Of a stretch of DNA of 64,000 nt, positions 9,870-21,923 are shown in pieces. How positions within the stretch are numbered: position 1 is the first letter of the stretch; every line of letters begins with the position of its first letter. The notes beneath the pieces are model-generated. The model made no database searches, was not told the origin of the DNA, and saw only the letters and a program-made list of their open reading frames with translations. Position numbers and translations under genes: made by a program. Origin of the DNA: Agriotes lineatus (lineage: Eukaryota; Arthropoda; Insecta; Coleoptera; Elateridae); NCBI GenBank assembly GCA_940337035.1, contig OW679202.1, positions 20,661,224 through 20,725,223 on the forward strand. The letters run 5' to 3'.

Positions 9870-11645
9870 GACGTTCGATTGAAACAGCTGATGTGGTACG
9901 TTCCCAATGAACTCTTTGAGCATTGTGTGATTAATAGTATTGAATGGTTTGGAAAAATCAAGAAGTATTAAAGCTGTTGTCTCACCACAAGCAGTAGCAT
10001 TAATGATATCAATAATATTTAATAAGGCGTTGGTACAACTAAATCCTGGTCTGATTTCAGATTGAATATTAGGTAAGATTTTATTTATGTTCAAGTGATT
10101 GCGAAGTTGAGTCGAAACAATTTTCTCCAATATTTTCGATAGTGCACATAAGATACTGATAGGTCTGAGATCTTTAAATTCAGTTGGGGAATTCGTTTTT
10201 GGTAAGGGAATTACAATTGCCTTTTTCCAACAGTGAAAAAATACAGAATTTGTTAAACAGTAGTTGAAGATATGAGTTAAGAAAGGAAGAAGAAATGGAA
10301 CACATATTTTTATAATTTGTATGGAGATACCGTCAAAGCCAAGGGTGATGATTTTATTGAACAAATCGTTTTAAATACTACTCGTACATCTTCAGTAACC
10401 ATAAAGAAAGAAAATTGAGAAGATAGCGAGTTTAAAGTATTATAGTTGTTATAGACATTTATTATATTATCATTAACAGGTAAATCCGGTACACAGTTAA
10501 TAAAATAGTTATTGATATAATTGACATTTGTGAGATTATTAGGTAAAGTGCTTTGTTTATTTTTTAAAATATTCAATTTCTCCAATTCAGCCCACATTTC
10601 TTTATTACTTAGATTTTTGAATTTATTATTATAATAAGCTTTTTTCTCTTTCTTAATTGATAATGTTGTGAGATTGCGTAGTTGCCTGTAATATCTTCCA
10701 TGTTCCACATTTTGTGTCTTTTTAAATTTGCTCGTGGCTTTGTCTCTCAGTGATATTAAAAGTTTAGTATTTTCGGTCAGCCATGGCGCCGGAGGTTTAG
10801 TTAAACGGGAAGTGACATATGGTGAGAGAATATCCAACAAAATATTAATATTTTTATTTAGAAAATTTACCTTATCGTCAATGTTATCAATATCGAAAAT
10901 ATTTTTTCACGGAATGGATTGAAGATGTGAGTAAAATAATTGTATATCAAAATTTTTAAAATCACGGTAAGTTCTAACTATTGGAATAGGCTTAGTATGG
11001 CTCGAACCAAATTGGCTATATGTTAGCTCGTGGTCAGATACACTATCTTCCACACTAGTAACACCCGTCCATATCGGAAGTAAATCATTTGAGATAATTA
11101 TGACATCAATAAGTGTACGAGAATGATCGGTTACGCGAGTTGCCTCTTGAATTATTTGTTTTAAATCAAAAGTTTCGAGTAAAGAATAATTTTTTTTGTG
11201 GCTGTTGCTTCGAAGTCAAATAAGTCTATGTTTAAATCGCCCATTCAAAGTAGTTTATATGCAATTGGTAGTAACACCGACAATGAATCCTCAAATGAAT
11301 CAAGAAACGTCAAGTAACTCATACGTGGAGGTCTGTAAAATACGCCAATAACAAAGTTATCAAATTCGCAGCCACAGTTCCTCTATTCCATTTGCAGTTT
11401 GTAAAACTGTAAATGAAATATGTGATCGTATATAAAATCCCACTTCGCTGCCTCTGCCATTACGATCTTTTCTACTAAACTAGATCCTTGAATATTTACA
11501 ACATGTGAGGGTATTGCAGGAGTTAACAAAGTTTGTGAAACAACCACGATGTAATGATTGGATAAAACATGAGCTTGGAAATCTAGGAAACGTGAAACCA
11601 AAGATTGAGCGTTTCAATGGGCACAGCTTAAATTTCCATTCATAG
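9870..11645 (-). mobile_element. Jockey-like LINE fragment (endonuclease plus RT N-terminus), broken
   Basis: Minus-strand pieces in order from 11645: AHWNAQSLVSRFLDFQAHV (endonuclease start), VIGVFYRPPR, MGDLNIDLFDF (the GDFN-equivalent), a Lys-rich linker (AYYNNKFKNLSNKEMWAEL), then the RT part FDGISIQIIKICV, KDLRPISILCALSKILEK and LILLDFSKPFNTINH. It ends abruptly at about 9870 before the YADD box, so the 3' half is missing. There are several stops and at least one frameshift near 10310-10365. 3'-end loss is unusual for target-primed insertions and points to a later deletion or insertion. Confidence 0.75.
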
Positions 11646-12216
11646 TAAATGTAATTGTCTACAAAATATTTTTAGAATCATAATAAAATAATCAGTAGGT
11701 GCACAGACAATTGAATTGCAGGACAGAACCAAAAAATTAACCTAAAACTAATGCGGGGTCGAATGAACCCTAATATGGACTTCTTTACAGCACTGCTTGC
11801 CGTACTGTGATAACGACAAATCAAACGTTTCGACTAGTTTGTAAATAAATGAAACATGAAACAATTTTCCCAATTAACAGATAATTAATCAATGAAATCA
11901 GTTTATTTTATAAAAGAAAGAATAATACCAAACTGAAATAGTAAATATGTTCATATTTATTTTATTTTATTTAATTCAATTAACTGGCAGACGGCAAAGC
12001 CGGTAAATGCCAGTTGTGTAAAGTGTAGCACAGAAATTAAAAAATTTTACAATTCACTGCAGACATTGTAGAGAATTATAACGTAAAAAAAAAAAATTAG
12101 CAAGTATACAGTTCATATATGGTAAACAAAAATGTTTAATGCTTATAATTACGAATGAATGAAACTAACGTGCCATTGCATAAGAATATAATACATAATC
12201 AAATAATCACCAATTC
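11646..12216. other. AT-rich spacer, no gene seen
   Basis: No coding signal. A small hairpin (CTGGCA ... TGCCAG, about 11980-12013) is the only structure noted. Confidence 0.45.
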
Positions 12217-12579
12217 TCATTTTGGAAAAACAAAAGAACGTGAGCCCCCGATGTCTTTGAAGGTGTTGATACCATTATCATTTTTAATTTTGATGGCCCC
12301 ATCAAGTGACCGTACATTGCGGAGACCGTAAGTTTGAATTTCTGTCATCAATAAAGTGTGCCTGTCCTTGATCAAGTCCTCCTTTATAATAACGCCACTG
12401 TTGGCCAAAAACGTTTTATTCTTAAATACCACATCTCTGTATCTACCTATAGGAGATAAAATTAATAGTAATAGGGCGCAGTCGCACTCATTGAAATTGA
12501 GATGGTGGCAGTTTTTTTTCCTTGAATAGCGATATAAGTTTATCTTCCAGAATTTCTTGTTGCAGTTCAGGTAGATCAA
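12217..12579 (-). pseudogene. Possible LINE ORF1 C-terminal (FP-like) fragment
   Basis: A 120-residue frame contains VIIKEDLIKDRHTLLMTEIQ and NVRSLDGAIKIKNDNG. This resembles the NEDL...R..LL.EA......AWTRDGKIFVK block found at the C-terminus of many insect LINE ORF1 and FP-like proteins. The match is by eye and weak. No RT follows it. It could also be an unrelated open frame. Confidence 0.3.
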
Positions 12580-12738
12580 ATTACCTCAAGTTGTTGCGTC
12601 GGGTGTACTGCACTAACAATTCTAATCGGCAATCCAATTCATTCGTAGTTTTGTTAAACCAGATAAAAAATAAAAAAACGATATTGACAAAAACAGTTTT
12701 ACTACGTTTTTTAAGAAATAAAAATCAAATGTAATATA

Positions 12739-13669
12739 GGGTGATCCAACGGTTAGCGTGGATATTGATTGTTATTATCTGACATATATCGCAATAGCCA
12801 TGAAAACATTTGTTGACACAAGTCAGTTATAGACTTTGGCAATTGCAACAATAGAGTTTTTTTCATCCTCACAACGAGTAAAAGTTATTCAAACGTACTA
12901 CGAAAATGATCGTTCCATCAAAAAAACATTTCGTAAAATTCGAGACTACTTCGGTCAAAATAATCGTCCTAGTGAGTCATGAATCTGCAGAGTAGTGCGA
13001 CGATTTGAAGAAACTAGATAGGTGGAAGATCGTAAAGAGTATCAGGCATCATCGTACAGCTCATTAAAAAAAAATATTGCTGCCGTGAGTGTTAATGTGC
13101 GTGAACAACCAAGAACTTCAATCCGTCACCGGGCCCAACAATTGGGTATGACCTATGGCACTATGCAACGGATTTTAACATGCTAAGAGAATTTTTGAGG
13201 CCTAAATTGGATGAAATGGATATGAATCAGCAAGATGGCGCAATATCCCATACAAGCCATAAAACAATCGCTTTATTGCGCTCGAAGTTCGACGATCGCA
13301 TCATTTCCAGAAACTGTGAGGTGAATTTTCACCCAGGATTCTGTGATCTTACTCTTTTAGATTATTTTCTTTTGGGTGTATTTGAAAAATAAAGTGTATA
13401 CTAATAACCCACAAACACTTCACCAAGTGAAAGACCACATTCGAGCTGCATTAGATGCAATTGCTCTACTTTTACTGCAAAAAGTTATCGAAAATTTTGA
13501 AGTTCGAATAACCTCCTGTCAACGAAGCCAAGGAGTAATATGAATGATAATGTTTTTCATACATAAATGCTACATATTAAACTTTGTGATATAATAAATA
13601 TTTCAGGCGTAAGTTTATAAAATGAATTTTTATTTGATGAAAAAATCCACGCTAACTGTTGGATCACCC
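12739..13669 (+). mobile_element. Internally deleted mariner-like element with transposase remnants
   Basis: Ends GGGTGATCCAACGGTTAGCG (left) and its inverse (about 13645-13669) define TIRs of about 25 bp. Between them the + strand gives the transposase N-terminus (SQRVKVIQTYYENDRSIKKT, FGQNNRPSES, VREQPRTSIRHRAQQLGM) joined almost directly to the C-terminal half (MNQQDGAISHTSHKTIALL with the second Asp, then LTLLDYFLLGVFEK). The block with the first catalytic Asp is missing. Stops and frameshifts are present. It is a dead, shortened copy. Confidence 0.8.
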
Positions 13670-14106
13670 ATTATATACAATAAAATAGATATAATGACTG
13701 CAGAATGTTACATATTTTAAAACGTAAACATTAGGCAAATTGAAATGAATTTCACTGTTGGGTGGAATCTTGTCAAAAATTAAAAAAAATCCTTGTAAAA
13801 TTTGGACAAGCTGTTTGCCAGTAGTTTTTTAAAAATTGAATATTTTCCTAATCTAATTCAAACCATTAGAAATTGTGAAAGAATGAGTAACTAAATAGTT
13901 CACGCAGATATTTTTTTAAAGCAAGAGATGATCAAGTTAATGACAAGCCGTAAAAAAATTTTACTTCATCAGCATCTCTTACATACGTGCTTTAAGGAAA
14001 AAGAATTTATTACAGCTGTTTATAAAAATGAACTGTTATTAGTAGAGCTGTAAATACAGTCAAAAGCTGGAGATTTGAGGTTTCCAAGAGGTACAATAAT
14101 TACTAA
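13670..14106. other. AT-rich spacer, no gene seen
   Basis: Nothing coding or structured was recognised between the mariner element and the palindromic MITE. Confidence 0.45.
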
Positions 14107-14287
14107 AGTATGATAAAAAAATTACTTTAATTTAGTATGGCTATGGAATAGTTTCTGATTTATGAATGCAACTACATTTATATCTAAATGTCAAACTTGA
14201 CATTTGATTTTTAAGTGGCTTATAGTTGTATTCATAAATTAGGAACTATTCCATAGCCATACTAGATGAAAATCATTTTTGATCATA
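14107..14287. mobile_element. Palindromic MITE, family B copy 1
   Basis: About 180 bp that folds almost end to end: TAGTATGGCTATGGAATAG on the left pairs with CTATTCCATAGCCATACTA on the right, and the outer flanks (gtatgat / atcatac) also pair. A second copy, in inverse orientation, is at 41929-42107 inside the ITPR gene. Non-coding. Confidence 0.8.
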
Positions 14288-14817
14288 CATCATTGTGTAA
14301 TAAGTTTGGCTATTAATGCTCTTTACTAGTATGGGAAAGTCATCACTAATTATTAATTGTGTGATTTGAATAGATAAGCATAATTGTATAATAAATCTGA
14401 AGTAAACAAATATCGGTAATAGCGTTTGGTATCTATTTAAAACCATGACTGTATCTAATGTTAATTGTATACAAAGTTTACTGAAATAATAACAAATCAA
14501 AATTATTTAGTATGCAAGAAATATTGTGGGCGGATTAGGTCTTTTCATCAAAATTATAGTGGAAATAGAAATGGTCGCATATCAGTTACACAGCTTCAGG
14601 CAGTTTTTACTATTCTTTAGTGAACATGGAGGTGTGGTAACCTATGCTTATCTCTTTAGAAAACGTATGTGAAACAGCAACTATCAGTATTATAAATGAC
14701 AGTGTAATTCGGGAAATTACAAACAATTTACAAATGCCTTTCTTCTCTACAACCACTACTAAAAGTAGGCCTTTTAGTACTAGCTTGTCCAACTAAAAAT
14801 GATGTATTATACATTAG
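14288..14817. other. AT-rich spacer, no gene seen
   Basis: Short open frames on both strands here have no recognisable similarity and look random. Confidence 0.4.
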
Positions 14818-14870
14818 CGTGCTAAAAGTGAAATCAGCTGTTTTACTTTTAGCACATGTGCTAAAAGTAA
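14818..14870. repeat. Perfect 24-bp palindrome and repeated GTGCTAAAAGT box
   Basis: 14845-14868 is a perfect dyad built of ACTTTTAGCAC and GTGCTAAAAGT around its centre. Another GTGCTAAAAGTG is at 14819-14830 and a third at about 15126-15137. It may be a MITE end or a cis-element cluster; no gene is adjacent. Confidence 0.55.
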
Positions 14871-15544
14871 ACAGTTGGTTTTGAATTTATGTATTTTAAT
14901 CTGGAAGTGAGGTTATAAAGTTATTCTAGTTACTTCTTTCGTTAGAGGTAAAGAGTGTTTTTAAATAATTAAAGCATTATGTAATGAATAAAGTAAAATG
15001 TGCACTATTATAATTACCTTTGATAACTAACTTTGACAACTACCGGCTGCAGAAGGTCACCTGCGCTGGTGAAGGCCATCTCTTTACTATGACATAAATT
15101 ATAACTGTCATAACTGCAAAACTCGTGCTAAAAGTGTTATTGCACTCGACGTGTTATGAAACTCAGCGTTTATACTTTCTATATGAAACTTAGGCCCACA
15201 ACTTTGGATTTTATATGTGGTACTAGCCACAATATCAATTTAAAACTTAACTCATTTATAAATATAATAGCCTAACTGACTACATAAAATACTCTTCCAT
15301 GAAAAAAATTAATAAGTAAAATCAAAATTTGTTAAATGATCGCTCTCAAATGGAAAAGGAAACAAAACTGTTATATACATTTTATAAAGTCCTGTAGAAT
15401 TAAAGGAAAGATTCAAGATAAAAAAGCAAAAAGTCTAAACAGCAAACAAATCTAAAGCAAAGTGAACAGTAATCAACACGGGGAAATCTATTACTCGAGT
15501 AGGTTTTCCAGACAGCATATGCAGCAAACGCAAATATAAATAAT
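14871..15544. other. Non-coding spacer
   Basis: No gene was recognised. Apart from the third GTGCTAAAAGT box near 15126, nothing stands out. Confidence 0.4.
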
Positions 15545-15748
15545 TTGGGAAACAAACAAAAGGCTCTTTTACATCAGTTGTTTACAGAAACTATATTTAT
15601 TGTAGTTCAAGATAAAATAAAGAATAATGTTAGTCGAAATTCTTATTCCATTAACTCAGCTCTAGTGGAAATGATAAAGAACGTGTTAATTGTACCACTA
15701 ACAAATCTGTTCAATTTGTGTTTATTGGAAGGTATTATCCCTGTCTAA
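15545..15748 (+). pseudogene. LINE RT relic (pre-palm segment)
   Basis: A 67-residue frame ends VPLTNLFNLCLLEGIIPV, which matches the ..PL..IFN.S...G.FP.. block preceding the RT palm in jockey-type LINEs. Upstream and downstream RT motifs are absent. It is a short decayed fragment. Confidence 0.5.
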
Positions 15749-15825
15749 AAATTTACGAATCTGCTCATAAATAGTTTATGCAAAACAGACTTTTTGAATG
15801 AAAACAAACTATTGTCAACAATATA

Positions 15826-16232
15826 CAGTGTGTCCCAAGATAAAGAGGGCTAGTATGGGGATCTTGTTAACAGTAAGAGATACAAATTTGGTTAAATGGG
15901 AAATAAGTTGCGTAATTAAAGGACTAACCAAATGACTCCTAGAAATCCTTCATATGATTTTTTCATTTTTGAGATATATTAAAAAACCAAATTTTCAGAT
16001 TTTTTATTTAATTGTTTTTCTGGCGTTAATATTAAAGTTAGAACGAAACTTCAGATGAAACGTCGGATAACAAAATTGATTACTTAATCTTTAAGTCCAT
16101 GAAAAGTTGCTAGAAAGAAGTTTTGTCAGTTTCACTCTTAATTTTAATATCAATGCCAGAAAAAACAATAAAAAATCGAAATATTCAGTTCGAAAAATCA
16201 TATCAAGGATATCTAGGCATCATTTTGATGGA
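15826..16232. mobile_element. Fold-back repeat, Tc1-like end
   Basis: Begins TACAGTGTGTCCCAAGATAA. The left arm (about 15930-16060) pairs imperfectly with 16095-16232: tttctggcgttaatattaaa with tttaatatcaatgccagaaa, and the AAAATCATA..AAGGAT.TCTAGG box with its inverse. The right terminus seems lost, because the inverse of CAGTGTGTCCC is not found. Open frames here are spurious. Confidence 0.55.
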
Positions 16233-16489
16233 AAAAAGATCGCATTTAGCATCGACGCTTATAGCAGCAAAGTCACATATAGCGTCTGCATTTACATGTA
16301 ATATGTTAGCACCAGGTTCGGCTATAGCATCCGCTGCAGCAGAAGTGATGTCATATGCTATCACATAACTTATACACCTCAACAAATATTTTTCTGATTA
16401 TCGTTAATATCTGCTGCCGCAGCAATGATGTCATGTAATAATATAACACTAGTCCGTCAGTTCGTGTTTGCGTGTAGTACTTACGTGTA

Positions 16490-16732
16490 GTGCAAAATGG
16501 CGCCGTACGTAAACAGAAAGTTATCTCAATAGAAGAAAAAGGTGCAATTATTGCTAGACTAGACAATGGCGAATCTAATGCCACTATCTCTACCGAATTT
16601 AATTTGTCGCATTCATCAGTGACCACTATATGGAGAAACCGAGAAAAACTTAAAAGCCACCTTCAATGCACCTACGTATGTTTACGTAAGTTTAATGTAT
16701 ATTTTCCTTTAATAAATTTTTATATCTTGTGA
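16490..16732 (+). pseudogene. Pogo-type transposase helix-turn-helix fragment
   Basis: The Met at 16490 starts a frame with KVISIEEKGAIIARLDNG and STEFNLSHSSVTTIWRNREK, a CENP-B/pogo-type N-terminal HTH like the one at 32622. The rest of the transposase is missing. Downstream (about 16844-16912), GTCGGGTATAACGTC and GACGTTATATCCGAC form an inverted pair resembling pogo/Tigger terminal motifs. It may be a very short deletion derivative. Confidence 0.6.
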
Positions 16733-16739
16733 TTCTGTT

Positions 16740-17542
16740 AATATAAATACGTTTGATTATTCTACATTGCATATTTATAGTAAACATATGTGCTTATGTT
16801 ATTTTCTTGATTTCTGATTACAATTTTGCTGTTACCTGATATAGCGTCCGGTCGGGTATAACGTCCACATATGACCGGTCCCTTCGAGGACGTTATATCC
16901 GACTTTCACTGTTAAACTCAAATGCAGAATTCACTCAATTGCCAAAATGGAATGCTCAAACTGGGAACTGTGTAAAACCTAAATACGCCCAGTTGCCAAA
17001 TTAATTTTGCTCAATTGCATTCCAAATTGCTTTCTGAAATTACCGCATACGGTTCTCGTGTACATTGGTTTAACATTACTTATAGCTTTAATTTTTATGA
17101 AGTTCTATATTGTGCTGTAATACGATAGTCATCGATTGACTCAGCAACCTTTCTTGCAATTTTATTACAAATATAAATTATTTACCTGCTGCTATGTTGT
17201 TCTGAAAACTAGTCGTTAGCTATGAACAGTCAGTTAGGTTTGGTAGCAAAGCTTTATAGTTTAGGTTTAGCATGAGCAAATAATAATTTGCTTTCTCTAC
17301 CGAAGAAACTGAAGTATAACTTTCATAGATTCTGTAATAATACTGTATCAAATGGCAAGAAGACTTCAAAATTTTGAACATAGACTTTGCAATCATATGG
17401 CAGGCACTTTCAAAAACTTTGCATGAGGAATATTGAGTCGTGACAGAAGCAGAAATGTAAATGGATAACGATGAAGACAAACGATTTTTGTTCAAATAAT
17501 ATGAAGTGGTGCGAGAATAGAAATAAAATCTGCAGCATACAA
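16740..17542. other. Non-coding spacer with pogo-like end motifs
   Basis: Holds the GTCGGGTATAACG / inverse pair at about 16844-16912. No gene was recognised otherwise. Confidence 0.4.
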
Positions 17543-17680
17543 GTTCTAACATTTTCTTTAACTGAAGTTTCGTGTGAAACTGGATTTTCAAAATTAATAA
17601 CAATAAAAATAGGCTTAGATATTCAATGACCCAAGACAAGCTTTAAGCATGCATGTCAATATCTGTAGGAAAAACACTTA
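17543..17680 (+). pseudogene. hAT transposase C-terminal dimerisation relic
   Basis: LTFSLTEVSCETGFSKLITI followed, one frame over, by NRLRYSMTQDKL matches the hAT (Ac family) C-terminal pattern ...S...CER.FS.LK.IK..LR..M.Q.RL. A frameshift lies near 17610, followed by a stop. Upstream coding is too degraded to follow. Confidence 0.55.
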
Positions 17681-18254
17681 AATAAACTGAAAAATTCCGA
17701 TATTCTTGAAGGTCTAGCAGCAATAGCTCCCGTTTTAAAAACAATCTTACTTATATTTGATTTACATATTTATATGATGATCTTCCAAAGTTATTTGTTA
17801 TATACTGCTATACCTTCACGTATAGTGATATTAATCTGTCTATGAATTCGATTTTTATTTTATCAATTTAAAATTGCCCCATCTATGATTTGAATATCAA
17901 TAATTATTATTTGTGCCAGCTCCTGAAAAATCAGGGGTGGATTCCTTTTATCTAGATTGCTTATTTCTGAAATCTGATGTCCTGATTTTTAATTTTATTT
18001 TATAAGTTAAAATAACTTCTATCAAATGATATGTCAAACAGATTTGAAAATTAAATGACAAATACTAGATTGTTTCACTAGTACACAACATTATTAAAAC
18101 AGTAAGTAATTCTTTAATAACTAATTCATCTTTATAGTCTTTATTTCCTTTTCCAGTACTTACCTTACTACTCAATATCACCCATCTTTCACTCGAACTC
18201 AACAATGTTCTGGATGTAGACCAACCTGCTCTCCTCTGCACTTATTTAAATGTA
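17681..18254. other. AT-rich spacer, no gene seen
   Basis: No coding or structural signal recognised. Confidence 0.4.
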
Positions 18255-18940
18255 CGAGGTCCGTTAGAAAAGTATCTGACCTTTAGCCGGGGGAAAAAAA
18301 ATTGGCATACCTGGAGCGTTGGAAACCTAATCACCCTCAAAGTAGTCTCCTTGGGACTCCACACACTTCTCCCAGCGGTGCCGCCATTGTCGGAAGAATT
18401 CCGAGAAAGCCTCTTTCGGAATGGAGTTTAGCTTGGCTGTCGTTGCAGTCATAATGTCCTCTCTTGTCTGAAATCGCGTTCCTTTCAATGTCCTCTTGAG
18501 TTTGGGGAACAGCCAGAAGTCGGAGGGGGAAATATCAGGAGAGTACGGAGCCTGAATGTGCCAAAAAAGTGCTGATGCCCACCTCTTCCGCAATTTCTCG
18601 GATAGTCACACGATGGTCCTGCATCACCACAGCGTTCACTTTGGCAATGACCTGGTCATTTCGACATGTTGATGGCCAACCGGAGCATGGCTCGCTCTCC
18701 ACCAATGTGCGGCCATCTTTAAACCGGTTGTACCACTTCTTAATCTGTGTGATGCCCATAGCATCGGCACCGAAAGCCGTCTGAATCTTCCAAATGGTTT
18801 CCAACTGGCTGTCGCCCAGTTTCTGGCAAAATTCATGCATGCGCACGAAGGTTCAAGGTCGGCTCATGCAAGAGTGCTTGATTCAAATCCATCGGGTTTT
18901 CGCAAAAAAATAAGGTCGGATACTTTCCTAACAGACCTCG
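18255..18940 (-). mobile_element. Internally deleted mariner element
   Basis: TIRs of about 28 bp: CGAGGTCCGTTAGAAAAGTA at 18255 and its inverse ending at 18940; TA precedes the left end. The minus strand encodes a mariner transposase start (MRMHEFCQKLGDSQLETIW, IKKWYNRFKDGRTLVESEP, HRVTIREIAEEVGIS) joined to the C-terminus (AQAPYSPDISPSDFWLFPKL-like block holding the last Asp, then ESQGDYFEGD). The catalytic core with the first two Asp is deleted, giving a 686-bp non-autonomous copy. Confidence 0.85.
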
Positions 18941-18962
18941 TGTTACCTCAACATAAGAGTAC

Positions 18963-19474
18963 AGGGTGTTATGGAAATGAGTGCAAATATCTTAACCAGT
19001 GATAGAGCTCACTAAAATGAACAACATTTCTATTTATCGTTTTTCATTTAATCGCATATTTTCTCAATCATTTATCTCCCCTAAATTTGACGAACCGCTT
19101 GGTAAGCAAATCAAAGTTAAAGGTGAACGACACAAGTATATTAAATCTGTAAAGTTCTTGCACAAAAAACATGCGGTCAATAACTTAACCTACCTCAATT
19201 GATAAAGTACGTTGGTGACCAGATGTGAACTAAAGGTTTTATCAGTACCTATGCAGTTTTTGTTGGTTTGCATTTCAAAGAAATGTTTTTTGTATTTTGT
19301 GCCATTAAGTTAAAATATTATTCCATAGGCGGGTATGCATTTTTAGAGTAAAATTGTTTTTAATTTTAACTCAGTTTTGACGGTGTTTTTGAAAAAATGG
19401 TAAATGGAGAAGTTGTTCAGTTTAGAGAGTTCTATTACGGGTTAAAATATTTGCACTCATTTCCATAATACCCG
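18963..19474. mobile_element. MITE, about 512 bp, TIR about 44 bp
   Basis: The left end CAGGGTGTTATGGAAATGAG pairs with the right end ttccataataccc; pairing extends over about 44 bp (GTGCAAATAT.TTAACC..TGATAGAG.TC). No coding capacity. Confidence 0.75.
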
Positions 19475-19475
19475 G

Positions 19476-21119
19476 GATAATCATAACAATCAAAATTGCG
19501 TCACTACCAAAATCACGTGCATAAATCCTAAATTACTCGGAGACATTTGTTGGTTCTTCCGCCTCCTGAGTTTCTTACTACCTGAACCAGTTCAAGTTTT
19601 AGTCTTGATTGTCAGGACGTAGCTAATGGAGTGGCTCCTGGTTAATAACGACTAACGTAATGTTCGGCACTGAACAATACCTAGAAGAAATAGTAAAACC
19701 TTTCATTAGATACACATCAATATGGTTGTTAGACTGTGTGTACTTTTGTAATTCTAATTGCAAGTTAAGAAGTAACGAAAATATTTAAATTTCATAATAA
19801 TGTACAAAAGTTAATGAATTGCAGAAAGCTTTTATCAAAGAATAAAGTATTAAATCAACTTAACTATAATACACTGGACAATAAGTAAACACCTATATTT
19901 CATAATTTGAAAATGTACATAAGAATCCAAAATATTTTCAAAAATATTTAAAAAAATAATGTATTTTGAATGTCTACAATTTTTTATGCAAGAAATTAGG
20001 TACTGCAAGAAGAAATTGAATGCAGTATTATTTGTTGATAAAAAGAGAAATCTTTACTAATCAATTGTTTGTTAGAACAAAGTTGAAAAAATTGTAAACT
20101 TACCCTTACTATTTTTCTTCGAAATACTGCTTTTCACTTTTCAATTTTCACCGCAACTGCAATTTAATGTTTACGTGGTGCAGGCAAGAGAAAGAATGGG
20201 AAGCTATAAGTTTGCCAGACATGTGTCCGTAAACCATTGTACTTTGGGATTTCGTTTTAAATGTAGTCGGCTAAAATTTAAGATGACGAGTTATTTATGA
20301 CGGTACCGGCGGCATCTTTGAGTTTACATTTCTACCGACCTTGAAGGTTGATGGTGGTTATTTCATGTCTCTTTACATTTTTAAATTTTAATAAACAAAC
20401 TACCTACCAAGTAGCTAATTTTCTTAAAAAAATATGCATGTTTCTAAGTGTAAGTGTATAAAATTTAAGACCATCGGTTTAAGAGAGGATTGCTATTAAT
20501 AGTATTAATTGAAATGAGCCGGCATTATTCGCTGCATTCGTTGTTTGTGTTGTAACGTAACTGACCGATGTTTCTAAAAGTGTTGCACTTACATCTAGCA
20601 CATTTTAAGAGTTTACAATTGAAAATGGCAATTTACAACCGGCAGGTGAAATATTATGCTATAGGATACCAGCTTCGTGAACTCCCGCACCAATTGTATT
20701 AAATAAATTGTTGTATTTAAAATTTGATCACTGAAACATAAAACTACTTTGCATTTCATATTTTCTGTTCTAAAATGTTACATTTGTCAACGCTTTCATT
20801 AATAAATAATCAAACCAATGACATCTAAGCATATCAATTTCAAGAAGCTTTTGGGAATGTATGTTCATCTAAATAAAATTATTGTTTCACGTTTTGCAGT
20901 GTAGGGGGTGAATTAATCGTTTAGTGAAATAAGAATTTTAAATTTTATTTATAATTTTCCAAGTTTTACAAATTGTAGTTATCAAGTTAAACCGATTACC
21001 TCTTGGCTAAAATATAGATTTTTGCATGGATCTCGTTTTTGTCATTTTTATGAATTTTTATATACGAGTAGTTCCTAGTGGCTCTTTGAGAGGGCGCTTG
21101 GGTGCCCCAGTTGTATACA
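19476..21119. other. Spacer of about 1.6 kb, nothing recognised
   Basis: AT-rich, with scattered short open frames and no recognisable domain, RNA gene or repeat pairing. It may be unique intergenic sequence or old decayed repeats. Confidence 0.4.
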
Positions 21120-21127
21120 ATCATAAT

Positions 21128-21915
21128 TAGGGTTTCCAAGTCCCGGGGTCAAAAGTGTTTTCGGGACTTACGAGCTAAATTTCAAGTCCCGGGACTAGTC
21201 CTGAAGATCCCGAAAATGGTCCCGAAAGGGAAATACTGTTCAGGTGAAATTTCCGAATGCATTTTCCAAAGAAAAACAAGTGTTTTAAGTTAAATAAAGT
21301 ATTTATGTGCTGATAATCTGCGTTGAGGCTCGTCTATAACTTCATTGCTTTCTTCTGGTACTAAAAATTTCTGTCTCTCTTTATCTTTTGCTTTTGTTTG
21401 AACTGCAAAGTGCTTGTGTAATCATTTCGTCAAACTGCCTCTGATTATTATAATTTTATAGGAACACACTACATTTCGCCAATTGTTTATCTTCAATATA
21501 TAAAATTGTTGCCATATTGACTTCAAATCGTTACTTTTTTCATGTAAAATGAAGGTAGGTTGCGAATCGGAATTCATTCTAATTGTAACGCTTTAGCAGA
21601 CAAATAACGAACACATTTAAAACCCAAAAATATAAATTATTGAGCTTCTTCGCACATAATTTTAAAAGTCTACAACACACAGGTTTAATTCTAACCTAGC
21701 GAAAACAATACCTCTCCTGCCTATGCAATACGCAAATAATGCAGAATGTGCAGAGGCATGAGTAATACGCCGGACGCCGGTGAATACCCGTCCTAATTCT
21801 CTGATATCGAGTATACACACGCATGTTGACACGGTCCCGGGACTTCGCCTGGGCTGGCTGTGGTCCCGGAACTCGGTTTTTGTGGTAGAATCCCAGGACC
21901 AGACTGGAAACCCTA
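21128..21915. mobile_element. hAT-type MITE with perfect 8-bp target duplication
   Basis: The element starts TAGGGTTTCCAAGTCC and ends with the inverse GGAAACCCTA. ATCATAAT is present immediately on both sides (21120-21127 and 21916-21923), the 8-bp duplication expected of hAT transposition. Subterminal regions are rich in gtcccggga-type motifs on both sides (21140-21235 and 21832-21900), likely transposase-binding repeats. No transposase is encoded. Confidence 0.9.
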
Positions 21916-21923
21916 ATCATAAT

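Noticed and set aside
17220..17639. 139-residue minus-strand frame
   Set aside because: The other strand carries the recognisable hAT dimerisation relic at its end; the minus frame is its shadow and has no domain.
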